A stretch of 64,000 nt of DNA from an uncultured Clostridia bacterium (GTDB lineage Bacteria; Bacillota; Clostridia; UBA1381). The notes under the pieces were generated by a model that was given only the letters and a program-made list of their open reading frames with translations, had not been told where the DNA came from and ran no database searches. A program made the translations under genes and the position numbers. The stretch spans positions 59,431 through 123,430 of the forward strand of contig CAKSNH010000006.1 in assembly GCA_934476075.1 (NCBI GenBank), written 5' to 3'. How positions within the stretch are numbered: position 1 is the first letter of the stretch; every line of letters starts with the position of its first letter. Positions 8,767 through 17,695 of the stretch are shown here, piece after piece.

Positions 8767-9951
8767 TTACTTGTCGTTAAGAGCAACGATACCCGGAAGG
8801 TCCTTACCCTCCAAGAATTCCATAGACGCACCGCCGCCTGTTGAGATGTGGCTCATCTTATCGCCCAAACCGGCTTGGTTTACAGCAGCAACACTGTCAC
8901 CGCCGCCGATGATTGTTGTAGCGTCAAGGTTAGCCAATTCCTGTGCGATTGTGTTTGTACCCTTAGCGAAGTTAGGCATTTCAAATACGCCCATAGGTCC
9001 GTTCCAAACAACTGTCTTAGCGTCAGCCAATACACACTTGAACAATTCAACCGACTTAGGACCGATGTCAAGACCCATCCAGCCTTCCGGAATATCGCCT
9101 TCTACAACCTGTGATTCAGCGTCATTCTTAAATTCCTTAGCAACTACTGTATCAACTGGCAATACCAACTTATCGCCGGCTTCGTCAATCATCTTCTTAG
9201 CATAATCAACATAATCAGCCTCCAACAAAGATGTACCTGTTGTCTTACCTTGTGCAGCCATGAATGTGTATGCCATACCGCCGCCGATGATTAGCTTGTC
9301 CACTTTCTTCAATAGGTTTTCGATAACCGAAATCTTTGAAGAAACCTTTGAACCGCCCAAAATAGCAACCAATGGTCTTACAGGATTATTTACCGCATTT
9401 CCCAAAAATTCGATTTCTTTTTGAATTAAGTAACCGCAAACAGCTGTGTCGATGAACTTTGTTACGCCGACATTTGAGCAGTGTGCTCTGTGAGCTGTAC
9501 CGAATGCGTCATTAACAAATACGTCAGCGATTGACGCAAGGTCTTTGCTGAAACTGTCTTCGTTCTTTGTTTCTTCTTTTCTGTAACGTGTGTTTTCAAG
9601 AACTACAACGTCACCGTCTTTCATTTCTGCAATAGCTTTCTTTGCATTTTCGCCCACTACTTCATTGTCAGCCGCAAAAACTACGTCCTTGCCCAATTTT
9701 TCCGACAATCTCTTTGCAACAGGAGCCAATGAAAGACTTGGTACAGGTTCACCCTTAGGTTTGCCCATGTGTGAGCAAAGGATAACCTTAGCACCGTTTT
9801 TGATTAAGTATTCGATTGTAGGCAATGCACCGACAATACGGTTTTCATCTGTGATGTTTCCGTTTTCGTCAAGCGGTACGTTAAAGTCACATCTTACCAA
9901 GACTCTTTTGCCTTTTACTTCAATATCTTCTACGCTTTTCTTGTTTAACAT
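8767..9951 (-). CDS. pgk: Phosphoglycerate kinase
   Basis: Makes ATP from ADP and 1,3-bisphosphoglycerate. 394 residues, normal length. Motifs: KRVLVRCDFNVPLDENGNI at the N-terminus, HMGKPKG and ENTRYRKEE in the basic substrate cleft, VAILGGSKVSSKI in the hinge, and GGGDSVAAV plus STGGGASMEFLEG at the nucleotide site. AAGAGGTG precedes the ATG. First gene of the operon, with a good promoter about 45 bp upstream. Confidence 0.97.
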   Translation of the reverse strand: MLNKKSVEDIEVKGKRVLVRCDFNVPLDENGNITDENRIVGALPTIEYLIKNGAKVILCSHMGKPKGEPVPSLSLAPVAKRLSEKLGKDVVFAADNEVVGENAKKAIAEMKDGDVVVLENTRYRKEETKNEDSFSKDLASIADVFVNDAFGTAHRAHCSNVGVTKFIDTAVCGYLIQKEIEFLGNAVNNPVRPLVAILGGSKVSSKISVIENLLKKVDKLIIGGGMAYTFMAAQGKTTGTSLLEADYVDYAKKMIDEAGDKLVLPVDTVVAKEFKNDAESQVVEGDIPEGWMGLDIGPKSVELFKCVLADAKTVVWNGPMGVFEMPNFAKGTNTIAQELANLDATTIIGGGDSVAAVNQAGLGDKMSHISTGGGASMEFLEGKDLPGIVALNDK

Positions 9952-9994
9952 TATTTACACCTCTTAATTTATTATTTTCAAATCCAACATAATT

Positions 9995-10023
9995 ATTTTA
10001 TATTAAAATCACACTTTTTTCAA
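9995..10023 (-). promoter_or_regulatory. Sigma-A promoter of pgk-tpiA-gpmI
   Basis: Minus-strand TTGAAA (10023-10018), 17-bp spacer, TAAAAT (10000-9995). No operator palindrome is obvious around it. Confidence 0.75.
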
Positions 10024-10213
10024 GAACTAAATCAGATTTTTATGATAAATTTTTAACTAAATATACTTCTTATATTGTATGGTATGTACAAAATGCTGAA
10101 AATTACGCTTTAACCTGCTGTATTTTTGCATGATTTATAATGTTTTAATTAAACTTTACGATATATTATATAACAGGAATTTTTATATATTTAGATGTAA
10201 TGGGGGTTATATT

Positions 10214-11038
10214 ATGAATATACAAAAAGCAAGTATGCAGATGCTGAATAATTTAAAGGACATAATACCTATGCAGACCGCCGAGCAGGATACCGAAAAT
10301 AGCACAAAGGCGGCGGAGAATAAAAAGAGTGTGGAAGAATCTGTTTCCGCAATGATATTTGATACGGGTATCGAGCGTTCGAGCGACAACACAAAAATGA
10401 ATCAGATTATGACCAAATTCTATTCGGGCAAGAAACTGTCAATGGACGAATTGAATTTTCTTACGCAGAAAGCTCCCGAACTTGCCGAAAAGGTAAGACG
10501 TATTATGATGGAGCGTGAACAGCTTGAAAAAGCCATGAAAGCGTCCAAAACAAAAACACAGGTTATGATGCACAGCATATCCGCACTGAAAAACATTGAC
10601 CCGAAAAATGCCGACCCATACGAAACCATGGCTCGTGTAAATCAGCTTTCCGACGCTATACATTCATATATGGCGTCAAAAGAATATCAGGACAAACCGC
10701 TTGACGAGGCAGAAGCAGCCAAAAGAAAAAAACATTCCAAAAAGGATAAAGCAAAAGAGGCGGAAAATACTCTTACCGAGCTTTTGAAAAAGAAAGATTA
10801 CTGGAACGATGTTTTAAAAATGTACGGCAAAGGCAATGCCGAGGCAACATTTGCGTCAAACAATTTCGGCAAACCGTTCGGCACAAATTCCGACCAAGAC
10901 GAAGATACGGCAGCCGAATTATCTGCCGATGCACAGCAGGACGATGTTTCCGAAAAAAGTGTTACTGCCTATAATTCGTCTGGCAATGCAGCGAAAGACA
11001 ACCACACAATAGCAAAGAAAATAGATATAAAGATTTAA
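10214..11038 (+). CDS. Unrecognised helical cytoplasmic protein
   Basis: 274 residues from ATG 10214, chosen for the upstream GGGGG; the frame is open further upstream but without a site. I do not recognise a family. No signal peptide or membrane segment is visible. The chain is strongly charged and predicted mostly helical: a Ser/Glu/Asn-rich N-terminus, a helical core (about 60-150; MNQIMTKFYSGKKLSMDELNF near residue 65), a Lys-rich stretch (AKRKKHSKKDKAKEAE, about 170-185), then an acidic low-complexity tail rich in Asp, Glu, Ala. It stands alone between the glycolytic operon and the pectin lyase with its own terminator. Codon use resembles its neighbours. Confidence 0.7.
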   Translation: MNIQKASMQMLNNLKDIIPMQTAEQDTENSTKAAENKKSVEESVSAMIFDTGIERSSDNTKMNQIMTKFYSGKKLSMDELNFLTQKAPELAEKVRRIMMEREQLEKAMKASKTKTQVMMHSISALKNIDPKNADPYETMARVNQLSDAIHSYMASKEYQDKPLDEAEAAKRKKHSKKDKAKEAENTLTELLKKKDYWNDVLKMYGKGNAEATFASNNFGKPFGTNSDQDEDTAAELSADAQQDDVSEKSVTAYNSSGNAAKDNHTIAKKIDIKI

Positions 11039-11050
11039 TAAGTACACATT

Positions 11051-11089
11051 AAAATACCGCCTGCGGAATAAATCCGCAAGCGGTATTTT
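11051..11089. terminator. Bidirectional terminator between convergent genes
   Basis: AAAATACCGC..TGCGGA pairs with TCCGCA..GCGGTATTTT. A-run and T-run flank the stem, so it can serve both the plus-strand unknown gene and the minus-strand lyase gene. Confidence 0.8.
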
Positions 11090-11124
11090 CACATATATAT
11101 TAAATAAAGGGAAAACTTAATTTA

Positions 11125-14100
11125 TTATATTACATCTATCAGCGGCAGTATACTGTTTTCACCGCTCCAAAGCATAGTCTTTACAGAATTTGCTCCGTCT
11201 GTATTTAACGGAAGTTCCACATCAATTACACTGTTGCCGCCGTTTAATACGGTATCCGCTATTTTGACTTTAAGAAGTTTTCCGTCCTCGTCAAAATATA
11301 CTACAAGCTGTCTTACCGTTTCACATTCGTCATTATCACGTTCAACTGCTACAACAACCTTTTCATCTGTTTTGTTCAGTATTTCCGCAGTCGGTTTTAC
11401 AACCTTCACGTCAACCATTTTATTTTCTTCATCAATATTTTCGGTAACCTTCACAACGCTCAGCGAACCGTATGCAACGCTGAATGTATTTCCGCCGTAA
11501 TAGCACGGTACTTTCGCAACACCGTTCTCACCTGTCACCGCACTGCCAAGCGTACTTGCAACATCCGCACCCTTGACCGCATTTCCGTCACCATCTGTAA
11601 CACTGATATATGCAAATGTGCTTGTCTTGTCTATCATGCTCAATTTCAAATTATCAAGCTTTACCGCTGCAAACTCACCGTCCGACAAACCGTCGCACAC
11701 AAATCCCATTTTTGCAATCTTTGCGGCACTTGTGGTAAGCACTGTTTTAGATGCCTCGCCTGTTGTCTTGTCAGTAATATATTCTGTATAAACTCCGTTG
11801 TTATACTCAATCTTGTAGTTATACCATTTGCCCTGCGTCATATTTTTGTCAGCCTGAGTAAATGATGCGACAGGCACTGTTCCGTCACTCAATGTAATTG
11901 TGAAATTATCCTTGCTTTCGTCAAAACACATATCCACCGAGAAAATATAATACTTGTCGCCCGACATCGTCGGTGCATTGTCTATTGTAAAATATGCGTT
12001 TCTGTTTGTTCCGGTTGAGAAACGTCCCGCTCTTGCAAGCAAATATCCGTTTTCCGTATAGATACCCGTTCTTCCGTCACCGCCGTTTCCCCTCGAACCG
12101 ACACCGTAGGTAATATTCCCTACTGTTGTGCTTTGGTCTTTTGTGCCTTGTGTCAAATTAACATTCGTGCTGCTGAAATCATCACTCGCATATACTGTCG
12201 CACCGTCATCAACCGCATTTACCGCAATATTTTTTGCTGCGGATATATCATTATATTGTGCGGTCAATTTAACGTTTCCGACAAATCCGGACGATACGCT
12301 CAGTTTAGCAACTCCGTTTACATCTGTAAGCACCGCACCGCTTGTTTCCGTTGACCACTTAACATCACATTTTTTCATTTCTACGCCGTTTTGGTCATAC
12401 ACAACCGCTGTCTGGCTCGGAATTTCAATATCCGTCCAATTATTTGACGAAATTTCACTCGTTCCGATTATCTCAATTCTTGCCGGCACTTGTTCATAGT
12501 CTTTTGCTATTACTTTAACTTTACATTCCGCATAAAAATCGCCCTTTGCCGCCTTAACCGTAGTTTCGCCGACCGATTTTGCGGTTATTATACCTTTTTC
12601 ATTAACACTTGCAACACTTTCGTCTGCCGATGTCCACACAACTGATTGGTCTGCATTTTTCGGCAATACCTGTTTATTCAATGCAGCATATTCACCGCTG
12701 AATACACTTATCTCCGATTTATCTAATTCAAGTCCCGTTACATCAACTTTTTCTTTCTTCATTACAACGTTAATATTTTCGGTTTCACTTCTTGCCGACA
12801 CACCAACATTCTGAGCGTCATAGCCTTTACAGCTGACATTTGCATTGTAACGTCCGCTCTCCGCTTTTATCTTTGCAATACCTGTGGAGTCTGTGTATAT
12901 GGTACTGCCGTCCATTTCAATTTTAACGCCTTCCAACGCTTTGCCGTTTTCGTCCGTTACATTAAACACAACCGTACTCAGGTTTGTTTCCGTAACCTTT
13001 ATATCGTCAGCCAAAATATACGCTCTTATCGAACTGTCCATACTTGTAAATGTCTGATAAAAACTTAGCGATGTAATACCTTGCGTACTTGCGTCTGCCG
13101 ATAATTCTGTCGGCTGTGCAAATACTGTGCCGTCAGCATTATAGATTGTTCTTGTGTACACACCGTCCTGATATGCCAATTCGTATATGTACCATGTATC
13201 TTTGCTTAGTCCCATGCCCGACTGCGTAACAGTATCAACCGTACCATTGGCATTGTTCACAAGCATATTCGCCGTTCCGCTGCCCTCTGATGTAAAGTTA
13301 ATCTTCATTGTGAATACTGACTTTGACACGCTTGTAAAATCCGACGGGCTTGTAAACGACGCACACAAAGCGGTCAGTGCATATGAATTGTTCGGGCCTG
13401 CCTCGCCGGCACTTATCTTCAAATAATTGTTGTTATCCGCATTTTCAACGAAAAATCCGTAATTGCTGCCGGCACTTGAAAACGGGCCGCCCGCCTTTAC
13501 AGAGCTGTATTTCAAATATGTATCTTCAACGCTTGACGCACTCGCCTGTGTGACGATACTCTTTCCCGTATAATCCGAGTAAAACGGCTCGTCAAAGCTT
13601 GTTGTTTTCTCAATCGCCTGACTGTCTATAAATTCATATGCCACATTATTTTTATCGGCATATTCAACCACGTTTGAACCGCTGTAACAATGCAGTATTA
13701 TATTCTTTCCGAATACATTTTCACCGAATGTCAATTCGTCGGCATAAATATACAGATTTTCAATATTGGCATTTGCAAGTGCATTATCTCCGAAACCTTT
13801 TACCACAATACCGTTTATTGATTTAGGCAGTATTACAGTTTTTATGTCCCCATTTGTATATCCTGTTATAATTCCGTTTTCATCAGCAATAAAATTTGTT
13901 TTAACATTCACCGTAAGAGTGTCACTCATACCCAAATAACTGATATTTAGTTTTTGTGTCCCTGTCGCATACGAATTAAACTCGCTTACTTCATAATCCG
14001 TGATTTCACTTGTTGTATCGTCCTCATAAACCACATTTACTTTAAGACCTGTCAAATCTATGCTTTCGCCCACATTATACTCTGTTTTGCTTGGCTTATT

Positions 14101-16314
14101 TGCAACGGACAATGACTTCATTCCATACATTGTAATATCAAAAGTTTCACTCAAATTCATATAGCTAACCGTAATTTTTTGTGTCCCCTTTGTTGTATTA
14201 TCAAAACCCGTAACCGAATACGGCTCTACATATTTTTGTGTCCCGTCACTGAATGTTGCTTTTAGTTTAAGTCCTGTCAAATCCAGTTTTTCGCCTACAT
14301 AATATGTTGTTTTGGTCGGTGCACTTTCCAATTCTACCGATTCTATACCGCCGTAGAACACTTCCTCCGCCAAATAGAAACCGATATGCGGCGGCTGATT
14401 ATATGCAGTCTGCTCCGCTGCAACACCGCTTCTGTACACGCTGTCGTACATAAGCGATTTAATTTTATAATCCGTTTCAATATCCGTTGTAAATACTCTG
14501 AGTGCACTGTTGTCCGACAGCGGATATACAACCTCCTCACGCCAGTCGCCGAACAAGTCCGCCTGCAATGCCGGATTTGATTTTGAACCGTTTATTTTGG
14601 TACAGCCTGCCGCCGCAAATATGCTCGACATTCCCGAACCGTTATACGATGTAATACCCGTACCGTCCAAAAGCTCCTCATACAAATCACCGTCCCAGAA
14701 AATACGGAAGTTTGAGCTTGCACCGCTTATTTTTGTACTTTCAAAATTTCCGTTTCCCGTTGCTTTATATGTCCCCGCACCCCAGAACTGATAAAATCCG
14801 CCGGCACCGACATTTGCCATAATACCTCTGCCTGTGTCCTTGCTGTTGCCGACATGGAACATCTCCTCGCCCGTTGCGGCGTCATATACAGTCATACCGA
14901 AGTCCAATGTCTTGTTGTGCGACACAACACTTCCGTCCGTTGCACCGTCCTCATGCACACTGAAATATTCATATCCGTCATGTGTAGGGTCATAATCACC
15001 TATATGAAGTGCGTCACCGTGCTCACGCCACGAACACCATTTCGGCATCAATTTATTGTCATCATTAACCTCCATGCACAGCGAACCGCTTATAAATTCG
15101 TCCTTTCCGTCATTATCCACATCAGCCACCGTCATATTATGGTTACCCTGACCGACGTAATTTTCATTTCCGCTTGTGTATCCGTTCTGTCCGCTCAGGG
15201 TGTCAAATATGTAGTCCGTGCTCAGCTTTTCGCCGTCAAAGCTTATACCGCATATACCTGTTCTCTGCCCCATTCCGGACTGTCCGAAATAATAACCTCT
15301 CCAATATACCGCATACGGTTTCTCACCGTCAAGATATGCAACATCAGCCAAAAATCTGTCGCAGCGGTTTCCGTAACTGTCACCCCATATATTTGCCGAT
15401 ACTCTCTGTACCGGATAATTTATGGTATCTAACGCATCTCCGTCCTCACCGCCGAATATTGTAAAATATTCCTCGCCTGTGATAATATATCCGCCGTCAT
15501 TGACATAGCTTTTTGTGTTGTCTACCGACTTGATTGTGCTGTCACTGCTTGCCGCCGATACATAGTTTCCTTTGCCGTCCTTTGAACCCGGTGCGGTTTT
15601 GCAGGTTACCTCCGCTTTGCCGTCTTGGTCAAAATCGTATACCAAAAACTGTGTATAATGTGCACCGGCACGAATGTTCTGTCCCAAATCTATACGCCAT
15701 AGCTTTGTGCCGTCCATCTTGTATGCGTCCAAAAGCACATTGCCCGTATATCCGCTGTTTGAGTTGTCCTGTGCATTGCAGTCCCATTTTACCACCAATT
15801 CATACTCGCCGTCACCGTCAAGGTCACCGCATGATGTATCGCCGACCGAATAACTGTATATTTTTCCGTCCGCCAATGTCACGCTTGCGGGTACGTCCAT
15901 AGGTATGTCAAAATAATTGCTCCCGCTCGAAAATGCAGTCACCTTATCGCAGATTTCACCCTCTGTGCCGTCTGTAACGGGTGCAACCTGATATTTGTCG
16001 CTGATTTTTCCCGATGGGTCGGTGTAGTTTGTAGTCTTATCCTCGGTTGCAAGCAATTTGCCGTTTTTGTAAATGTTAAACGAAACATTTTTATCTGCAC
16101 TTCCGAATATATTATCTTCATAATCATGCAGACGCCAGCTTAAATATATTCCGTTATTTGTCTTTTGCACTGCCAGACCACGGTTTAATTTTTCTGTTTG
16201 TCGTGCAGTTTCTGCTTTTGCAGATACTTCGTAAGGATTTAATATGATGCTCCCCACATTGCCCACTGCCAAAGCCGCTGCCAAAACAGCCGACAAAATT
16301 TTCTTTTTACGCAT
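11125..16314 (-). CDS. Secreted multidomain rhamnogalacturonan lyase (PL11)
   Basis: 1729 residues. The start at MRKKKILSAV has AGAGGGAG upstream and gives a signal peptide ending near VSA-K-A (about residue 33). About 40-640 is the PL11 rhamnogalacturonan lyase: an Ig-like N-domain (SWRLHDYEDN) and a beta-propeller with repeated Asp-rich calcium loops (GDLDGDGEYELVVKWD, DFDQDGKAEV) ending with the PPHIGFYL motif. It cleaves the rhamnose-galacturonate backbone of pectin by beta-elimination. After it come two bacterial Ig-like domains (VGEKLDLTGL, VGESIDLTGL), a BspA-like repeat, two laminin-G/CBM-like beta domains, carboxypeptidase-regulatory-like modules (GKALEGVKI), a Big_2 domain, and a C-terminal module also found in the CHAP protein at 27633. 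No sortase or SLH anchor is seen. Downstream of marR by 34 bp. Confidence 0.9.
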   Translation of the reverse strand: MRKKKILSAVLAAALAVGNVGSIILNPYEVSAKAETARQTEKLNRGLAVQKTNNGIYLSWRLHDYEDNIFGSADKNVSFNIYKNGKLLATEDKTTNYTDPSGKISDKYQVAPVTDGTEGEICDKVTAFSSGSNYFDIPMDVPASVTLADGKIYSYSVGDTSCGDLDGDGEYELVVKWDCNAQDNSNSGYTGNVLLDAYKMDGTKLWRIDLGQNIRAGAHYTQFLVYDFDQDGKAEVTCKTAPGSKDGKGNYVSAASSDSTIKSVDNTKSYVNDGGYIITGEEYFTIFGGEDGDALDTINYPVQRVSANIWGDSYGNRCDRFLADVAYLDGEKPYAVYWRGYYFGQSGMGQRTGICGISFDGEKLSTDYIFDTLSGQNGYTSGNENYVGQGNHNMTVADVDNDGKDEFISGSLCMEVNDDNKLMPKWCSWREHGDALHIGDYDPTHDGYEYFSVHEDGATDGSVVSHNKTLDFGMTVYDAATGEEMFHVGNSKDTGRGIMANVGAGGFYQFWGAGTYKATGNGNFESTKISGASSNFRIFWDGDLYEELLDGTGITSYNGSGMSSIFAAAGCTKINGSKSNPALQADLFGDWREEVVYPLSDNSALRVFTTDIETDYKIKSLMYDSVYRSGVAAEQTAYNQPPHIGFYLAEEVFYGGIESVELESAPTKTTYYVGEKLDLTGLKLKATFSDGTQKYVEPYSVTGFDNTTKGTQKITVSYMNLSETFDITMYGMKSLSVANKPSKTEYNVGESIDLTGLKVNVVYEDDTTSEITDYEVSEFNSYATGTQKLNISYLGMSDTLTVNVKTNFIADENGIITGYTNGDIKTVILPKSINGIVVKGFGDNALANANIENLYIYADELTFGENVFGKNIILHCYSGSNVVEYADKNNVAYEFIDSQAIEKTTSFDEPFYSDYTGKSIVTQASASSVEDTYLKYSSVKAGGPFSSAGSNYGFFVENADNNNYLKISAGEAGPNNSYALTALCASFTSPSDFTSVSKSVFTMKINFTSEGSGTANMLVNNANGTVDTVTQSGMGLSKDTWYIYELAYQDGVYTRTIYNADGTVFAQPTELSADASTQGITSLSFYQTFTSMDSSIRAYILADDIKVTETNLSTVVFNVTDENGKALEGVKIEMDGSTIYTDSTGIAKIKAESGRYNANVSCKGYDAQNVGVSARSETENINVVMKKEKVDVTGLELDKSEISVFSGEYAALNKQVLPKNADQSVVWTSADESVASVNEKGIITAKSVGETTVKAAKGDFYAECKVKVIAKDYEQVPARIEIIGTSEISSNNWTDIEIPSQTAVVYDQNGVEMKKCDVKWSTETSGAVLTDVNGVAKLSVSSGFVGNVKLTAQYNDISAAKNIAVNAVDDGATVYASDDFSSTNVNLTQGTKDQSTTVGNITYGVGSRGNGGDGRTGIYTENGYLLARAGRFSTGTNRNAYFTIDNAPTMSGDKYYIFSVDMCFDESKDNFTITLSDGTVPVASFTQADKNMTQGKWYNYKIEYNNGVYTEYITDKTTGEASKTVLTTSAAKIAKMGFVCDGLSDGEFAAVKLDNLKLSMIDKTSTFAYISVTDGDGNAVKGADVASTLGSAVTGENGVAKVPCYYGGNTFSVAYGSLSVVKVTENIDEENKMVDVKVVKPTAEILNKTDEKVVVAVERDNDECETVRQLVVYFDEDGKLLKVKIADTVLNGGNSVIDVELPLNTDGANSVKTMLWSGENSILPLIDVI

Positions 16315-16348
16315 AAATTCTCCCTCTTTCATCACAGTATTATATAGT

Positions 16349-16834
16349 TTATTCATCTTCTTTAAATTTCCATGGCAGACACTTACTCCGGAACTCTTTT
16401 AATTTTTCCTGTTTCAATAAGTTATCTATAATTTTATCCACCAAACCGTTAAATACATTTATTTCGTCCTCCGAAAAATTGTCGAACATAAGACCGTCCA
16501 CAAAATCAAACACTTCCGTACCCAGCCTTAATGCTGTTTTGCCCTTTTCCGAAATTTTAAGACTTTTGCTCCGCATATTCTCACTGTTTACGGTTTTAAT
16601 GACAAAATTGTTGTTTTCCATTCGTTTAACCGCCTTTGTGACCGCTGCGGGGGTTAGTTTTAATGCTGATGCAATTTCTGACAATGTACAGTTTTCATGT
16701 TTTTCTATATAGACCAATATCGGTATCTGTCCCCAGCATATCTCAATATCGGTCGGCGTCTTTTGAATTGCGTTTTTTCTCAGCCAATCCACTCTCATTA
16801 TTTTTTCTACGCTGTTTGTATACTCAGTCGGCAT
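16349..16834 (-). CDS. MarR-family transcriptional regulator
   Basis: 161 residues; winged helix-turn-helix with the recognition region near CTLSEIASALKLTPAAVTKAVKRME (split here as CTLSEIASALKL and TPAAVTKAVKRME, about 50-75) and a beta-wing to about 95, flanked by dimerisation helices. The start MPTEYTN has GGAGG five bases ahead. Its promoter overlaps a perfect 12-bp palindrome, the arrangement of an autoregulated MarR gene. With only 34 bp and no terminator before the rhamnogalacturonan lyase, it is likely to control that enzyme, perhaps relieved by a pectin-derived or phenolic ligand. The ligand is unknown. Confidence 0.88.
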   Translation of the reverse strand: MPTEYTNSVEKIMRVDWLRKNAIQKTPTDIEICWGQIPILVYIEKHENCTLSEIASALKLTPAAVTKAVKRMENNNFVIKTVNSENMRSKSLKISEKGKTALRLGTEVFDFVDGLMFDNFSEDEINVFNGLVDKIIDNLLKQEKLKEFRSKCLPWKFKEDE

Positions 16835-16852
16835 ATTTACCTCCAAAAACAC

Positions 16853-16864
16853 TTAACTAGTTAA
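16853..16864. promoter_or_regulatory. Palindromic operator of the marR-lyase operon
   Basis: Perfect palindrome TTAACTAGTTAA, starting 3 bp downstream of the -10 box and covering the transcription start. Size, symmetry and position fit a MarR-dimer repressor site. Confidence 0.65.
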
Positions 16865-16866
16865 TC

Positions 16867-16895
16867 ATTATAAATATACTTTTATGAAATGTCAA
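16867..16895 (-). promoter_or_regulatory. Sigma-A promoter of marR-lyase
   Basis: Perfect minus-strand TTGACA (16895-16890), 17-bp spacer, perfect TATAAT (16872-16867): the strongest consensus promoter in the window, so repression must be the main control. Confidence 0.88.
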
Positions 16896-16981
16896 TGAAA
16901 TTTTCAAATTTCATCATGAATTTTTATACAAAATTATGTGGTAAAATTTGTGCAAAATATTTTAAATTACACTTTTGCAAA

Positions 16982-17024
16982 AAAAATCGGCTTAATCCAC
17001 ATAATACGAATTAAACCGATTTTT
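16982..17024 (-). terminator. Terminator after spoIIID
   Basis: Stem AAAAATCGG(C)TTAAT against ATTAA(A)CCGATTTTT with one mismatch, T-run on the minus strand, starting 2 bp after the spoIIID stop. Confidence 0.8.
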
Positions 17025-17026
17025 CA

Positions 17027-17272
17027 TTATTTACTGTATTTTAGTTTTGTAGCCATCCCCCCTCGTATATGCCGTTCCGCCTTGTTTTCATCAAGAACAA
17101 CTTTTGCCTCGTCAGCAAGCTCACGATTAATTTTCTGCAATCTTTCCGTCACATCTTTATGTACCGTACTTTTACTTATATTAAACTTTTTTGCTGTATC
17201 TCTCACTGTCGATTTGTTTTCGATTATGTAATGTGCCAACTCTATCGCACGCTTTTCAATGTAATCCTTCAT
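17027..17272 (-). CDS. spoIIID: Sporulation transcriptional regulator SpoIIID
   Basis: 81-residue DNA-binding protein that activates or represses mother-cell genes under sigma-E. Diagnostic segments: MKDYIEKRAIELAHYI at the start, the helix-turn-helix VRDTAKKFNISKSTVHKDVT (about 22-41), and the C-terminal basic RHIRGGMATKLKY that contacts the minor groove. The start at MKDYIE has GGAGG ten bases upstream; an in-frame GTG 9 bases earlier lies too near that site. A core sporulation gene right beside the CRISPR locus suggests the Cas genes were inserted into conserved chromosome. Confidence 0.95.
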   Translation of the reverse strand: MKDYIEKRAIELAHYIIENKSTVRDTAKKFNISKSTVHKDVTERLQKINRELADEAKVVLDENKAERHIRGGMATKLKYSK

Positions 17273-17355
17273 ACATTGCACACCTCCGTTTTGTACAATA
17301 TATGAACCTTGTATACAATTTATTCTTGTGATAATTATATTCTTTTTTCCGTTCC

Positions 17356-17676
17356 TTATATAATAATTATATCATCAATTTTAACTGTATCGACATTTCC
17401 CCAAACTTTTACATCTCCGTTGCCGCTTATACGATACACTCGCACATTATCCTCTTTATTTATATGCTTACCAATTTCCGAAACAAGAGCTTTGTATTTA
17501 CTTTTGCTCAACTCACCCTCAAACACAGACCTCTGAACACGCAATGCATAATGTTCAAGGAATTTCACAAATTTACTTCTCCTCTTGTTGTCATAAATAT
17601 CATAACAAATTACAACAAAATATCTTCTTTCACTTGTTTGCTCGTTTGTTTCAAATACATAACCATTATCATTCAT
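17356..17676 (-). CDS. cas2: CRISPR-associated endonuclease Cas2
   Basis: 106 residues; partner of Cas1 in spacer acquisition. The ferredoxin-like fold starts at RRYFVVICYDIYDNKRRSKF with the metal Asp in YDI; RVQRSVFEGEL follows. The chosen ATG (MNDNGYVF) has GGTGGGG about ten bases ahead and gives roughly 17 residues before the usual Cas2 start, a little longer than most. The start codon lies 19 bp beyond the last CRISPR repeat on the same strand, leaving no room for a separate promoter outside the array, so cas2 is probably expressed from the array transcript. cas1 is on the other side of the array. Confidence 0.93.
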   Translation of the reverse strand: MNDNGYVFETNEQTSERRYFVVICYDIYDNKRRSKFVKFLEHYALRVQRSVFEGELSKSKYKALVSEIGKHINKEDNVRVYRISGNGDVKVWGNVDTVKIDDIIII

Positions 17677-17695
17677 TTCTAACACCCCACCGAAT

